64,000 nucleotides of DNA from Novosphingopyxis sp965218915 (GCF_965218915.1 NZ_OZ244708.1:1674001-1738000); one strand, 5' to 3'. Counted from the stretch's first letter, positions 19,365 to 27,776 are shown. The notes: a model not told the origin generated them from the letters alone. Numbers and translations are program-made.

Positions 19365-20624
19365 ATGTCCGACACCGGCATTCCCGAAGCCCCGCCCGGC
19401 GCCACGGGACTGTTGTTGCTGACTGGCGGCCGCGCGATCTGGGGTAGGGGTTTCGGCGCCGACGGCGTGAAGGTCGGCGAGCTGTGCTTCAACACCGCGA
19501 TGACCGGCTATCAGGAGGTGCTGACCGACCCCAGCTATGCCGGGCAGATCGTCAACTTCACCTTCCCACACATCGGCAATGTCGGCGTGAACGAGGAGGA
19601 TGCCGAGGCGGACCACGCGCATGCGCTTGGCTGCCTGGTGCGCGAGGATGTGACCGCGCCCAGCAATTTCCGCCAGACTGATCGCTTCGATGCGTGGATG
19701 CAGAACGAGGGGCTGATCGGGATTGCGGGCGTCGACACCCGCGCGCTGACCCGCCTCGTCCGCCGCGAAGGCGCCCCCGGCGCGGTGATCGCGCACAGCC
19801 AGGCTGGGCTGTTCGATTTCGCCAAGCTGCAGGCGGCGCTGGAGGGCTATCGCGGGCTCGAAGGCATGGACCTGGCATCCGAGGTGACCGGCGAGGAAAC
19901 GCATCTGTGGGAGCAGGGCGGGACGTGGGAATTGGGGCAGGGCTATGCCACTTCTCCCCTACCCTTCAAGGGAGGGGCCGGGGGTGGGGACTCTCCGGCT
20001 GGCGCTGCGTCTGTCGAGAGCCCCCACCCCAACCCCTCCCCTGAAGGGGGGGGGCTCAAGCGGCACCCCCATGTCGTGGCCATCGATTATGGCGCGAAAC
20101 GCAACATCTTCCGCAACCTTGTTCGCGCCGGAGCGCGCGTCACCGTGGTCTCGGCGCGCGCATCGCTCGACGATATCCTGGCGCTGAACCCGGACGGCGT
20201 GTTCCTCTCCAACGGCCCCGGCGATCCCGCCGCGACCGGCGACTATGCCGTGCCGGTGATCCAGGGCTTGCTTGAGCGCGACATGCCGATCTTCGGCATC
20301 TGCCTCGGCCACCAGCTGCTCGGGCTGGCGTTGGGCGCGAAAACGGCAAAAATGTTCCAAGGCCACCGCGGCGCCAACCATCCGGTCAAGCGGCTGGGCG
20401 ACGATGTGGTGGAGATCACCAGCATGAACCACGGTTTCGCGGTCGACGGAACCACGCTGCCCGACGGCGTGACCCAGACCCATGTCAGCCTGTTCGACGG
20501 CACCAATTGCGGGCTTGAGGCCAAGGGCGGCCGCGTGTTCGGCGTGCAATATCACCCCGAAGCCAGCCCGGGGCCGCAGGACAGCTTTTATCTGTTCGAG
20601 CGGTTTGTGGTAGGGTTGAAATGA
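19365..20624 (+). CDS. carA: carbamoyl-phosphate synthase small subunit, with an in-frame palindrome insertion
   Basis: CarA hydrolyses glutamine and feeds ammonia to CarB to make carbamoyl phosphate for arginine and pyrimidines. The 419-residue product has the N-terminal domain (GFGADGVKVGELCFNTAMTG) and the glutaminase domain with nucleophile Cys in FGICLGHQLLGLAL and the His/Glu pair in GVQYHPEASPGPQDS. It is about 35 residues longer than usual. The excess (SPLPFKGGAGGG ... PHPNPSPEGGG, from 19951 to 20055) sits between the two domains and is encoded by a palindromic repeat. ATG 19365 has GAAGGAAGA upstream; the frame is open 19 codons further up. Confidence 0.96.
   Translation: MSDTGIPEAPPGATGLLLLTGGRAIWGRGFGADGVKVGELCFNTAMTGYQEVLTDPSYAGQIVNFTFPHIGNVGVNEEDAEADHAHALGCLVREDVTAPSNFRQTDRFDAWMQNEGLIGIAGVDTRALTRLVRREGAPGAVIAHSQAGLFDFAKLQAALEGYRGLEGMDLASEVTGEETHLWEQGGTWELGQGYATSPLPFKGGAGGGDSPAGAASVESPHPNPSPEGGGLKRHPHVVAIDYGAKRNIFRNLVRAGARVTVVSARASLDDILALNPDGVFLSNGPGDPAATGDYAVPVIQGLLERDMPIFGICLGHQLLGLALGAKTAKMFQGHRGANHPVKRLGDDVVEITSMNHGFAVDGTTLPDGVTQTHVSLFDGTNCGLEAKGGRVFGVQYHPEASPGPQDSFYLFERFVVGLK
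19951..20055. repeat. C/G-rich palindromic repeat inserted in frame in carA
   Basis: The left arm (19951-19993, with CTTCAAGGGAGGGGCC and GGGGGTGGGGACTCT) is the near-complement of the right arm (20017-20055, with AGAGCCCCCACCCC and CCTCCCCTGAAGG). The insert is 105 nt, 35 codons, and leaves carA open. Read as protein it gives low-complexity Gly/Pro/Ser. It lies at the linker between CarA domains, where an insertion would be best tolerated. Confidence 0.88.
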
Positions 20625-21199
20625 TTGATCTGCCGCCGGAATCTCTACAAGTACAGGAACAAGTCATCGAAACATCCATGCAAAATTGCGGCATGGAGAC
20701 GGCAGACTTTATCATTCAGTATGAGGATATTTTGCAGGGCTTCGAAATTCTCATCCGGGACGGCGCTGGCGTAGATGCCAGCCAGTTTCCTTGCATCCAC
20801 GAAGCCACTCGAGGTCAGTTCGTTAGCTTCGAGAATGAGGGGATGCAGTCGGCATATTCAGATTATAGCTACGAACTGATCAGACCCGTCATCCTGCAAA
20901 GCGCTGAGAAAGAACTTCGGAAGCTGAAGCTGCTCAAAAGTTTCCCTAATCGAGCAGACTATGAGGACGATCTTCAATTTGCGAAGGCGCTAGAGCGTCT
21001 TTGCGATGTCGAGCCAGGCAGCGCACTAAAAAAGTTCCATGGAAAGATTGCCTTGATGCCTGATCGAGAGCTCTCGTTTCAAGCATTTAATTCAAAGTAC
21101 GGATGTCTGATGGCGGCGTTGCAGTTTGCTTCTGCACGAAACGAAATCGATTACGTTTTTGTCGGCAATGGCGCCTTTCGCGAAGCACCTGGAAAATAA
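20621..21199 (+). CDS. hypothetical protein between carA and the carB start remnant
   Basis: The 192-residue product has no recognisable domain. It is acidic, with helical and aromatic segments (QYEDILQGFEILIRDG, IHEATRGQFVSFENEGMQSAYSDYSYELIRP, LKLLKSFPNRADYEDDLQFAKALERL). The DNA is visibly AT-richer than carA and carB, and codon use differs, which suggests it was acquired. It overlaps the carA stop by 4 nt (ATGA) and its own stop overlaps the ATG of the carB remnant (TAATG), so it was once translationally coupled to a carB start. Confidence 0.7.
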   Translation: MIDLPPESLQVQEQVIETSMQNCGMETADFIIQYEDILQGFEILIRDGAGVDASQFPCIHEATRGQFVSFENEGMQSAYSDYSYELIRPVILQSAEKELRKLKLLKSFPNRADYEDDLQFAKALERLCDVEPGSALKKFHGKIALMPDRELSFQAFNSKYGCLMAALQFASARNEIDYVFVGNGAFREAPGK

Positions 21200-21278
21200 T
21201 GCCCAAACGCACTGACATCTCCACCATTTTCGTCATCGGCGCCGGCCCCATCATTATCGGGCAGGCATGCGAGTTCGA
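21199..21278 (+). pseudogene. 5' remnant of carB (first ~27 codons)
   Basis: MPKRTDISTIFVIGAGPIII and GQACEF match the first 26 residues of intact carB at 22198 except T5/N5 and F11/L11. At the nucleotide level I count 10 differences in 80, about eight of them silent. After TTCGA the similarity stops abruptly and the frame runs into island DNA. It is the former carB start, cut off when the island and the present carB start arrived. Confidence 0.9.
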
Positions 21279-21291
21279 TGGTTTAAGCGGG

Positions 21292-21702
21292 TTACTTTCC
21301 ATCGCTCCAAGGGTCGATCGACCGAACGCCCGTCCATGCGAAGTCTCTGACGTTGCGCGTTGCAATGGGGCATTCGCGTGACAACGCTTGTGCAGCCAGC
21401 AACATATCGAGCATCTTGGCCTCCTGTGGTTTTTTCACCAGCAGCTTGCCGAGCGCGTATGCGGCGGTTCTGTCGAACGACAGCGTACGATCTGCATTCG
21501 CCCTTTCCAGTTTCGCGAGCCACCATTCCAGCCCTTCCCGCTTTTCCGACGCCTCGGGGTTTTCGATCCCTGCCCGGATTTCGGCAATCACGACGGCCGA
21601 AAGCCACAGGTCGTGTCGGTTCTCCTCTAGCCAGTGCAGGACTTCCGCCCTCCCGTTCGGCTTGGAAGCCTCGCTCCAGACGTTGGTATCGACCAGGATC
21701 AC
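21292..21702 (-). CDS. PIN-domain toxin, VapC family
   Basis: PIN-domain toxins are RNases, often specific for tRNA, held inactive by the antitoxin. The 136-residue product, from GTG 21702, begins VILVDTNVWSEASKPNG, with the first acidic metal ligand in LVDTNV. It continues with SAVVIAEIRAGIEN (second acidic residue), DRTAAYALGKLL and DMLLAAQALSRECPIATRNVRDF, the last two acidic positions. The start overlaps the antitoxin stop by 4 nt (GTGA), the usual antitoxin-first order. Shortly past its end is the carB remnant on the other strand. Confidence 0.88.
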   Translation of the reverse strand: MILVDTNVWSEASKPNGRAEVLHWLEENRHDLWLSAVVIAEIRAGIENPEASEKREGLEWWLAKLERANADRTLSFDRTAAYALGKLLVKKPQEAKMLDMLLAAQALSRECPIATRNVRDFAWTGVRSIDPWSDGK

Positions 21703-21968
21703 AGCTTGATCGGCGTGTAATCCTCGGCCCTGCGTTCGGGGAGATAAGGATCGAGGCCATCCGGCAAATCGATGGTCCGGGCAATGGCAATCAACTCCCG
21801 AACCCAATTGTCGCTCGGACCTTCGGGATCGGTTCTCGTCTTGGGCGCATAAGTCTTCTCGACGAGCGCGGAGAGTTCATCCTGGATACTGCGTCCCCGC
21901 ACATCGGCTATGGCGTGGAGCGCTTTCGCGACCTCGGGTCTTTCGATGTCGAAGGTTACGCGTTCCAT
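21699..21968 (-). CDS. antitoxin of the VapBC-like pair (VapB/FitA-like)
   Basis: The 89-residue product's N-terminal MERVTFDIERPEVAKALHAI and RGRSIQDELSALVEKTY pattern is ribbon-helix-helix-like, as in FitA/VapB. The C-terminal SDNWVRELIAIARTIDLPDG should contact the toxin. AGGGAGC precedes ATG 21968. Its stop overlaps the vapC start. The pair is likely autoregulated, as in the family, but I found no operator by eye. Confidence 0.75.
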   Translation of the reverse strand: MERVTFDIERPEVAKALHAIADVRGRSIQDELSALVEKTYAPKTRTDPEGPSDNWVRELIAIARTIDLPDGLDPYLPERRAEDYTPIKL

Positions 21969-22138
21969 GAGTGCTCCCTCAAACCGCGGCTCTGCACGTT
22001 GATCTCGACGCCGGGCCGCGTCATCGCGATAAGCTCATGAACCCAATCGTCCCCATAGTCGCCGCTCGCGGCATCGGTTTCGGTCGTTCCAGCAGGTTCG
22101 GCGGCGGCGCTGTCATCGCCTCGGGAAATCCGTTCCAT
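21956..22138 (-). CDS. truncated antitoxin paralog
   Basis: The 60-residue product also starts MER, with GGAG upstream. It lacks the ribbon-helix-helix part but has SGDYGDDWVHELIAMTRPGVEI, which aligns with SDNWVRELIAIARTIDLP of the neighbouring antitoxin. It overlaps that antitoxin by 13 nt on the same strand. It is probably an N-terminally gutted duplicate; it could still bind toxin, but this is a guess. Confidence 0.55.
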   Translation of the reverse strand: MERISRGDDSAAAEPAGTTETDAASGDYGDDWVHELIAMTRPGVEINVQSRGLREHSWNA

Positions 22139-22197
22139 CGATGGTCCACTCCTTCATTTACTCTGAACCCATATAGCAATTCGGATCGCTGAGCCAA

Positions 22198-25100
22198 ATG
22201 CCCAAACGTAACGACATCTCCACCATCCTCGTCATCGGCGCGGGGCCGATCATCATCGGGCAGGCGTGCGAGTTCGACTATTCGGGCACGCAGGCGATCA
22301 AGGCGCTGCGCGAGGAGGGCTATCGCATCGTCCTCGTCAACTCCAACCCCGCAACGATCATGACCGATCCGGATATGGCGGACGCCACCTATATCGAGCC
22401 GGTGACGCCCGAAATGGTCGCCAAGATCATCGCCAAGGAACGCACCGAACGGCCGGACGATGTGCTGGCGGTGCTGCCGACGATGGGCGGGCAGACCGCG
22501 CTCAACTGCGCGCTGGCGCTGCACGCGGACGGCACGCTGGAGAAATATGGCGTCGAGCTGATCGGCGCCAATGCCGATGCGATCGACAAGGCCGAGAACC
22601 GCCAGCGCTTCCGCGAGGCAATGGACCGGATCGGCCTGCAGAGCCCGCGCTCGGTCGCCGTGCATACGATGGAAGAGGCGCTGGAAGCGGTGCAGCACAC
22701 TGGTCTGCCCGCGATCATCCGCCCCAGCTTCACCATGGGCGGCACCGGCGGCGGCATCGCCTATAACCGTGAGGAGTTCGAGGAGATCGTGCGCGGCGGG
22801 CTCGATGCCAGTCCCACCACCGAGGTGCTGATCGAGGAATCGGTGCTCGGCTGGAAAGAATATGAGATGGAGGTGGTGCGCGACAAAAACGACAATTGCA
22901 TCATCATCTGCGCGATCGAGAATGTCGATCCGATGGGGGTCCATACGGGCGATAGCATCACCGTCGCACCGGCGCTGACGCTGACCGACAAGGAATATCA
23001 GATCATGCGCAACGCCAGCATCGCTGTGCTGCGCGAGATCGGCGTGGAGACCGGCGGATCGAACGTGCAGTTCGCGGTGAACCCGGCCGATGGGCGGCTG
23101 GTCGTTATCGAGATGAACCCGCGCGTCTCGCGCAGCTCGGCGCTGGCGTCCAAGGCCACCGGCTTTCCCATCGCCAAGGTCGCGGCCAAGCTGGCGGTGG
23201 GCTATACGCTGGACGAGATCGCCAACGACATCACCGGCGGCGCGATGCCCGCCAGTTTCGAACCGACGATCGATTATGTGGTGACCAAGATCCCGCGCTT
23301 CGCGTTCGAAAAGTTCAAGGGCGCCGAGAACAATCTGTCGACCGCGATGAAATCGGTGGGCGAGGTGATGGCGATCGGGCGCTGTTTCGCCGAGAGCATG
23401 CAAAAGGCGCTGCGCGGGCTGGAAACCGGGCTCGACGGGTTCAACCGTGTGCGCGAATTGCAGGGCATGAGCCGTGAGCGCATCGTCGAGGCGCTGTCGA
23501 AAGCGACGCCGGAGCGCATCCTGGTGGTGGCGCAGGCCATGCGCGAGGGGTTCTCGGTGGAGGAAATCCACGCGATCACTTTTTACGATCCGTGGTTTCT
23601 GCGGCAGATCGAGGCGATCGTCGCCGCCGAAGCCGAGATCGAGGAAAACGGCCTGCCGATCGACGCGGTGGGGCTGCGCCGCCTCAAAGCCATGGGTTTT
23701 TCGGATGCCCGGCTGGCCAATCTGGCGGTGGACTCGGTGCATGTCGCGCACGGCAGCGGCCGCGCGGTCGCGCAGTCGGGCGGCCTCATCGGTTCGGTGA
23801 TCCAGGCGATGGCCGGCGCGACCAACGAGGCCGAAGTTTGCGCGCTGCGGCACAAGCTGGGCGTGCGGCCCGTCTACAAGCGCATCGACAGCTGCGCCGC
23901 CGAATTCGATGCCGCCACGCCCTATATGTATTCGACTTACGAGGCACCTCTGTTCGGCGAGCCGGAGAATGAATCCGAGCCCACGGACCGCGAGAAGATC
24001 GTCATCCTAGGCGGTGGGCCGAACCGGATCGGGCAGGGGATCGAGTTCGATTATTGCTGCTGCCACGCCTGCTTCGCGCTCAAGGAAACGGGTTACGAGA
24101 CGATCATGATCAACTGCAACCCGGAAACGGTGAGCACCGATTACGACACGTCCGATCGGCTGTATTTCGAGCCGCTGACCGCCGAGGACGTGCTCGAGGT
24201 GCTGAATGTCGAGCAATCGAACGGCACGCTGAAGGGCGTGATCGTGCAGTTCGGCGGGCAGACGCCGCTCGGCCTCGCGCAGGCGCTGGAGGATGCGGGC
24301 ATTCCGATCCTCGGCACCGATCCCGACGCGATCGATCTGGCCGAGGACCGCGAGCGCTTCGCCAAGATGGTGCGCCAACTTGAGCTGCAACAGCCCGAAA
24401 ACGGCATCGCGCGCAGCCTGGAAGAGGCGCTCGCGGGGGCCGAGCGCATCGGTTATCCGGTGCTGCTGCGCCCCAGCTATGTGCTCGGTGGACGCGCGAT
24501 GGAGATCGTCGACAGCCCGGAGCAGCTGGAAAACTATATCGCGACGGCAGTGCAGGTGTCGGGCGATAGCCCGGTGCTGATCGACCAGTATCTGCGCGAC
24601 GCCATCGAGGTGGATGTCGACGCGATCTGCGACGGCGTGCAGGTGGTGGTCGCGGGCGTGCTCGAACATATCGAGGAGGCGGGCGTCCATTCGGGCGACA
24701 GCGCCTGCTCGCTGCCGCCGCACAGCCTGTCCGCCGAGATCATTGCCGAGGTCAAACGGCAGACCGAGGCGCTGGCGTTCGGGCTCAAGGTGCGCGGTCT
24801 GATGAATGTGCAGTTCGCGGTGAAAAACGGCGAAATCTTTCTGATCGAGGTTAATCCGCGCGCCAGCCGCACCGTGCCGTTCGTCGCCAAAGCGATCGGC
24901 ATTCCCATCGCCAAGATCGCGGCGCGGGTGATGGCGGGGGAAATGCTCGCCGACCTGCCGCCGATCGATCTCGACATCGCGCATGTCGCGGTGAAGGAGG
25001 CGGTGTTCCCGTTCGCGCGCTTCCCCGGCGTCGATCCGGTGCTGAGCCCGGAAATGAAATCGACCGGCGAAGTGATGGGCATCGACGCCGATTTCCCCAC

Positions 25101-25551
25101 CGCATTCGCCAAGTCGCAAATCGGGGCGGGGATGGACCTGCCGCTTTCGGGCACGCTGTTCGTGTCGGTCAAGGACAGCGACAAGCCGGTGATCCTGCCC
25201 GCGGTGCAGGGCGCCATTGCGCTGGGGTTCGAGGTGATCGCCACCGGCGGCACGGCGCGCTATCTGCAGGGCGAGGGGCTGGACGTGGAGCGCGTGAACA
25301 AGGTGGCCGAGGGTCGCCCCCATATCGTCGACCGGATCAAGGACGGCGATGTCGCGATGATCTTAAACACCACCGAGGGCTGGCAATCGCTGAAAGACAG
25401 CGCCAGCATCCGCGCCTCCGCGCTGCGTCAGAATGTCGCGAGCTACACCACGGCGGCGGCGGGAGTGGCCGCGATTCAGGCGATCGGCGCGCTTACATCG
25501 CATAGTCTTGAAGTTCGGTCGCTTCAGGACTATTATTCACAGTCGCAGTAA
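22198..25551 (+). CDS. carB: carbamoyl-phosphate synthase large subunit
   Basis: CarB makes carbamoyl phosphate from bicarbonate, ammonia and two ATP. The 1,117-residue product has two ATP-grasp halves: PSFTMGGTGGGIAYN with NVQFAVNP and EMNPRVSRSSALASKATG in the first, RPSYVLGGRAMEIV with MNVQFAVKNGEIFLIEVNPRASRTVPFVAKAIG in the second. A C-terminal MGS-like allosteric domain begins near 25140 (SVKDSDKPVILPAVQGAIALGFEVIATGGTARYLQ). Its start duplicates the remnant at 21199, and an AT-richer island precedes it, so its own promoter may differ from the carA one. Length is normal or slightly long. Confidence 0.97.
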   Translation: MPKRNDISTILVIGAGPIIIGQACEFDYSGTQAIKALREEGYRIVLVNSNPATIMTDPDMADATYIEPVTPEMVAKIIAKERTERPDDVLAVLPTMGGQTALNCALALHADGTLEKYGVELIGANADAIDKAENRQRFREAMDRIGLQSPRSVAVHTMEEALEAVQHTGLPAIIRPSFTMGGTGGGIAYNREEFEEIVRGGLDASPTTEVLIEESVLGWKEYEMEVVRDKNDNCIIICAIENVDPMGVHTGDSITVAPALTLTDKEYQIMRNASIAVLREIGVETGGSNVQFAVNPADGRLVVIEMNPRVSRSSALASKATGFPIAKVAAKLAVGYTLDEIANDITGGAMPASFEPTIDYVVTKIPRFAFEKFKGAENNLSTAMKSVGEVMAIGRCFAESMQKALRGLETGLDGFNRVRELQGMSRERIVEALSKATPERILVVAQAMREGFSVEEIHAITFYDPWFLRQIEAIVAAEAEIEENGLPIDAVGLRRLKAMGFSDARLANLAVDSVHVAHGSGRAVAQSGGLIGSVIQAMAGATNEAEVCALRHKLGVRPVYKRIDSCAAEFDAATPYMYSTYEAPLFGEPENESEPTDREKIVILGGGPNRIGQGIEFDYCCCHACFALKETGYETIMINCNPETVSTDYDTSDRLYFEPLTAEDVLEVLNVEQSNGTLKGVIVQFGGQTPLGLAQALEDAGIPILGTDPDAIDLAEDRERFAKMVRQLELQQPENGIARSLEEALAGAERIGYPVLLRPSYVLGGRAMEIVDSPEQLENYIATAVQVSGDSPVLIDQYLRDAIEVDVDAICDGVQVVVAGVLEHIEEAGVHSGDSACSLPPHSLSAEIIAEVKRQTEALAFGLKVRGLMNVQFAVKNGEIFLIEVNPRASRTVPFVAKAIGIPIAKIAARVMAGEMLADLPPIDLDIAHVAVKEAVFPFARFPGVDPVLSPEMKSTGEVMGIDADFPTAFAKSQIGAGMDLPLSGTLFVSVKDSDKPVILPAVQGAIALGFEVIATGGTARYLQGEGLDVERVNKVAEGRPHIVDRIKDGDVAMILNTTEGWQSLKDSASIRASALRQNVASYTTAAAGVAAIQAIGALTSHSLEVRSLQDYYSQSQ

Positions 25552-25639
25552 CTCCCTTACAATCAATCGAACTGCGGGCGGGATGGCACCGGCCAGCCGC
25601 GAGGGATTTGTTTTTGTTCGAGAAGCGAAGGATGCCGCA

Positions 25640-26116
25640 ATGGCGACGTTCGAGAAAATGCCGATGTTAGCCGAGGGCATGGATAAGCTCCGCGCCCAGC
25701 TGAAATTGCTGAAGGAAGAGCGCCCGCTGATCGTCGATGCGATCGAAGAGGCGCGCGCCCATGGCGATCTTTCCGAAAACGCGGAATATCATGCCGCGAA
25801 GGAACGCCAGGGCCAGGTCGAGGCGTCGATCGCCGACATCGAGGACAAGCTCAGCCGTGCGCAGGTGATCGATCCGTCCGAGCTTTCCGGAGACAAGGTT
25901 GTGTTCGGCGCCACCGTGACCATGCTCGACGAGAACGACAAGCCGGTCAAATATCAGATCGTCGGCGAGGCCGAGGCAGACGCCAAAAACGGCAAGCTTA
26001 GTTATTCGAGCCCGCTCGGCCGCGCACTGATCGGCAAAAAGATAGAAGAAGAGGTCGAGGTGACCGTGCCGTCCGGCGACAAATATTATCTGGTCGAGAA
26101 GATAGAATTCATCTGA
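25640..26116 (+). CDS. greA: transcription elongation factor GreA
   Basis: GreA rescues backtracked RNA polymerase by stimulating transcript cleavage. The 158-residue product has the N-terminal coiled coil (EGMDKLRAQLKLLKEERPLIVDAIEEARAHGDLSENAEYHAAKERQG, with the acidic D/E tip) and the C-terminal FKBP-like domain (VVFGATVTMLDENDKPVKYQIVGEAEAD ... SPLGRALIGKKIEEEVEVTVP). Starting from ATG 25640, MATFEKMPM, gives the normal length; the frame is open upstream into non-coding sequence. Confidence 0.97.
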   Translation: MATFEKMPMLAEGMDKLRAQLKLLKEERPLIVDAIEEARAHGDLSENAEYHAAKERQGQVEASIADIEDKLSRAQVIDPSELSGDKVVFGATVTMLDENDKPVKYQIVGEAEADAKNGKLSYSSPLGRALIGKKIEEEVEVTVPSGDKYYLVEKIEFI

Positions 26117-26171
26117 CCCCCGGGATTTGGCCGATCCATTTGCCTGATCCAGTGGGGGCGGAGCTCGCCTT

Positions 26172-26813
26172 ATGAATGTGCCCAAAGGTCCGCTGACCAA
26201 TATTCTGGTCGGGATCAATGTGCTCGTCTTTCTGGCTCTATGGCTGGGGGGATGGCAGCAGCAGGGCGTGATCGAGATGGCGCTGATCCCGGCGCGCTTT
26301 ACCGGCAGGATGGGTGACACCGTAGCCTATGACTTCTCGCTGCCCCCGGCGGCGACGCTGCTGACGCATGCCTTCGTGCATGTCGAGTTTATGCATCTGC
26401 TGTTCAATATGCTGATCCTGTTCTTCTGCGGACGCTTTGTCGAACTGGCTTTGGGCTGGCGGCTGATGGGACTGGTCTATTTGCTTGGTGCCCTGGCGGG
26501 CGGGTTCGCCGAAATCCTGTGGTCGCCGCATTCGATCAACCCAGTGCTGGGCGCGAGCGGCGCCATTGCGGCGATTATCGCGGGATATATGATCCTGTTC
26601 GCGCGCAACCGGCCCAAGCCGGTCGGGCCGCTTCCGGCTGAGCTGGCGCGCGGGCTGCAACTCATGCTGCTATGGATCGGATTGAACCTGATGATGGCGT
26701 TCGCCTTTGGCACCGATGGGATGCGTATCGCCATCGCGGCGCATATCGGCGGTTTTCTGGTCGGGTTGCTGCTGGCGCGCCCGCTGCTGATCCTGCGTTA
26801 TCGCAAGGCGTGA
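26172..26813 (+). CDS. rhomboid family intramembrane serine protease
   Basis: Rhomboids cut membrane proteins within the bilayer. The 213-residue product has about six membrane helices. Catalytic elements seen: AFVHVEFMHLLFNMLILF (the H and N of the HxxxN-type helix), the nucleophile in LGASGAIAA near residue 128, and the catalytic His in IAAHIGGFLVG near residue 190. Length is typical. It stands alone between greA and a palindrome, so the substrate is unknown. Confidence 0.9.
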   Translation: MNVPKGPLTNILVGINVLVFLALWLGGWQQQGVIEMALIPARFTGRMGDTVAYDFSLPPAATLLTHAFVHVEFMHLLFNMLILFFCGRFVELALGWRLMGLVYLLGALAGGFAEILWSPHSINPVLGASGAIAAIIAGYMILFARNRPKPVGPLPAELARGLQLMLLWIGLNLMMAFAFGTDGMRIAIAAHIGGFLVGLLLARPLLILRYRKA

Positions 26814-26839
26814 GTTGGCCGGCCATCGCTATCGAGCTA

Positions 26840-26919
26840 CGTCATTCCGGCGAAGGCCGGAATCCAGGGCCCGCCGAAGTGCCAGTGTGCCATGGATTTC
26901 GGATCAAGTCTGGAATGAC
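26840..26919. repeat. palindromic repeat family 2 (diverged copy)
   Basis: CGTCATTCCGGCGAAGGCCG at the left end and GATCAAGTCTGGAATGAC at the right, with the shared GAAGTGCCA centre, place it in the family of 50044, 62493 and 63121. It lies between the convergent rhomboid and DUF4170 genes and could serve as a terminator for both. Confidence 0.8.
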
Positions 26920-26951
26920 TTGAATTTAAGATTGCACAATAGGCAAACGCC

Positions 26952-27176
26952 TCACGGATTTGCGGGATCGCCGGGCTCAAGCAGCCGGTGCAGATGTACC
27001 ACCACATAGCGCATCTCGGCATCGTCCACCGTACGCTGCGCTGCGGCGCGCCAAGCCTCTTCGGCTTGTTCGTAATCCGGATAGATGCCGACGATATCGA
27101 GTTTGCTGATATCAGTAAAATCTAATACGCGCGGATCGGCGACCTTGCCGCCGAACACGAGATGAAGCTTGGCCAT
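26952..27176 (-). CDS. DUF4170 domain protein
   Basis: The 74-residue product begins MAKLHLVFGGKVADPRVLDF, with the DLxSLDIVGxYPDYxxAxxAWRAxAQRTVDDAxMRYVVVHLHRLL pattern of DUF4170, a short uncharacterised family common in Alphaproteobacteria. ATG 27176 is chosen over an upstream frame extension because the family begins there. Confidence 0.85.
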   Translation of the reverse strand: MAKLHLVFGGKVADPRVLDFTDISKLDIVGIYPDYEQAEEAWRAAAQRTVDDAEMRYVVVHLHRLLEPGDPANP

Positions 27177-27275
27177 GGAATAGTCCGTCCTGCTGGATGC
27201 TATGAAGGCCGCGCCGTTACCAGCGCGCCCATCCGGTTTCAAGCATGCGCGGGGCGTTCAGGCCGCCTCGTCGAG

Positions 27276-27776
27276 TCAGGCCTGTTCGACATTGACAGTG
27301 GCCGTCTGGTCAGGATTCTTCGCCCCTTGGGCTGCAGCCTTGCCGGCATTCTTGGCGGCGCCGCCTGCCTTGTCGACCAGCGAGTTGAACTGGTTCTTGA
27401 CTGCGTCGCCACTCAAGCCAAGTTCGTCGATCTGTTGGCTGCCCGCCTCCTTCGCCGCCTGATAGGCACTTTTCGCGCGTGCGTTGATGTCACGTCCGGT
27501 CTTGCCGAACAGCTTGCTCTCGCGCTCGGTTTTGGGCAGCAATGCCCCGATGAACGCACCTACAGCGAGACCGCCGAACAGCACGGCCAGCGGATTTTTG
27601 TCGATCTGCTCGGCGGTCTTGCCGCCAAGCTCGCTGGCTTTGGCACGGGTAGCCTCCGCGCCATGTTTTACGGCATCGCGGCTGCTTTCATAAGCGTGCA
27701 TCGTCTGGTCTTTGGCAGCACTGGCAGCACGCTTCACGCGGCCCTCGCCATGTTGGTTCCGTTCGTCGATCATCAT
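27276..27776 (-). CDS. YqjD/ElaB-like membrane-anchored protein
   Basis: The 166-residue product has a charged helical N-terminus rich in Lys and Ala and one hydrophobic Gly/Ala segment, NPLAVLFGGLAVGAFIGALLP, near residues 60-80. Characterised YqjD-like proteins anchor ribosomes at the membrane, but here the hydrophobic segment is mid-protein and the C-terminus (QQIDELGLSGDAVKNQFNSL and on) is again charged. It overlaps the upstream gene by 4 nt (ATGA). It is the last gene of a four-gene overlapping run. Confidence 0.65.
   Translation of the reverse strand: MMIDERNQHGEGRVKRAASAAKDQTMHAYESSRDAVKHGAEATRAKASELGGKTAEQIDKNPLAVLFGGLAVGAFIGALLPKTERESKLFGKTGRDINARAKSAYQAAKEAGSQQIDELGLSGDAVKNQFNSLVDKAGGAAKNAGKAAAQGAKNPDQTATVNVEQA

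Noticed and set aside
21284..22197. Transposon or integron carrying the toxin-antitoxin island
   Set aside because: No transposase, integrase, terminal repeats or attachment site could be found; recombination at carB homology explains it better.
22007..23853. Minus-strand open frame across carB
   Set aside because: Shadow of carB; antisense and without recognisable motifs.
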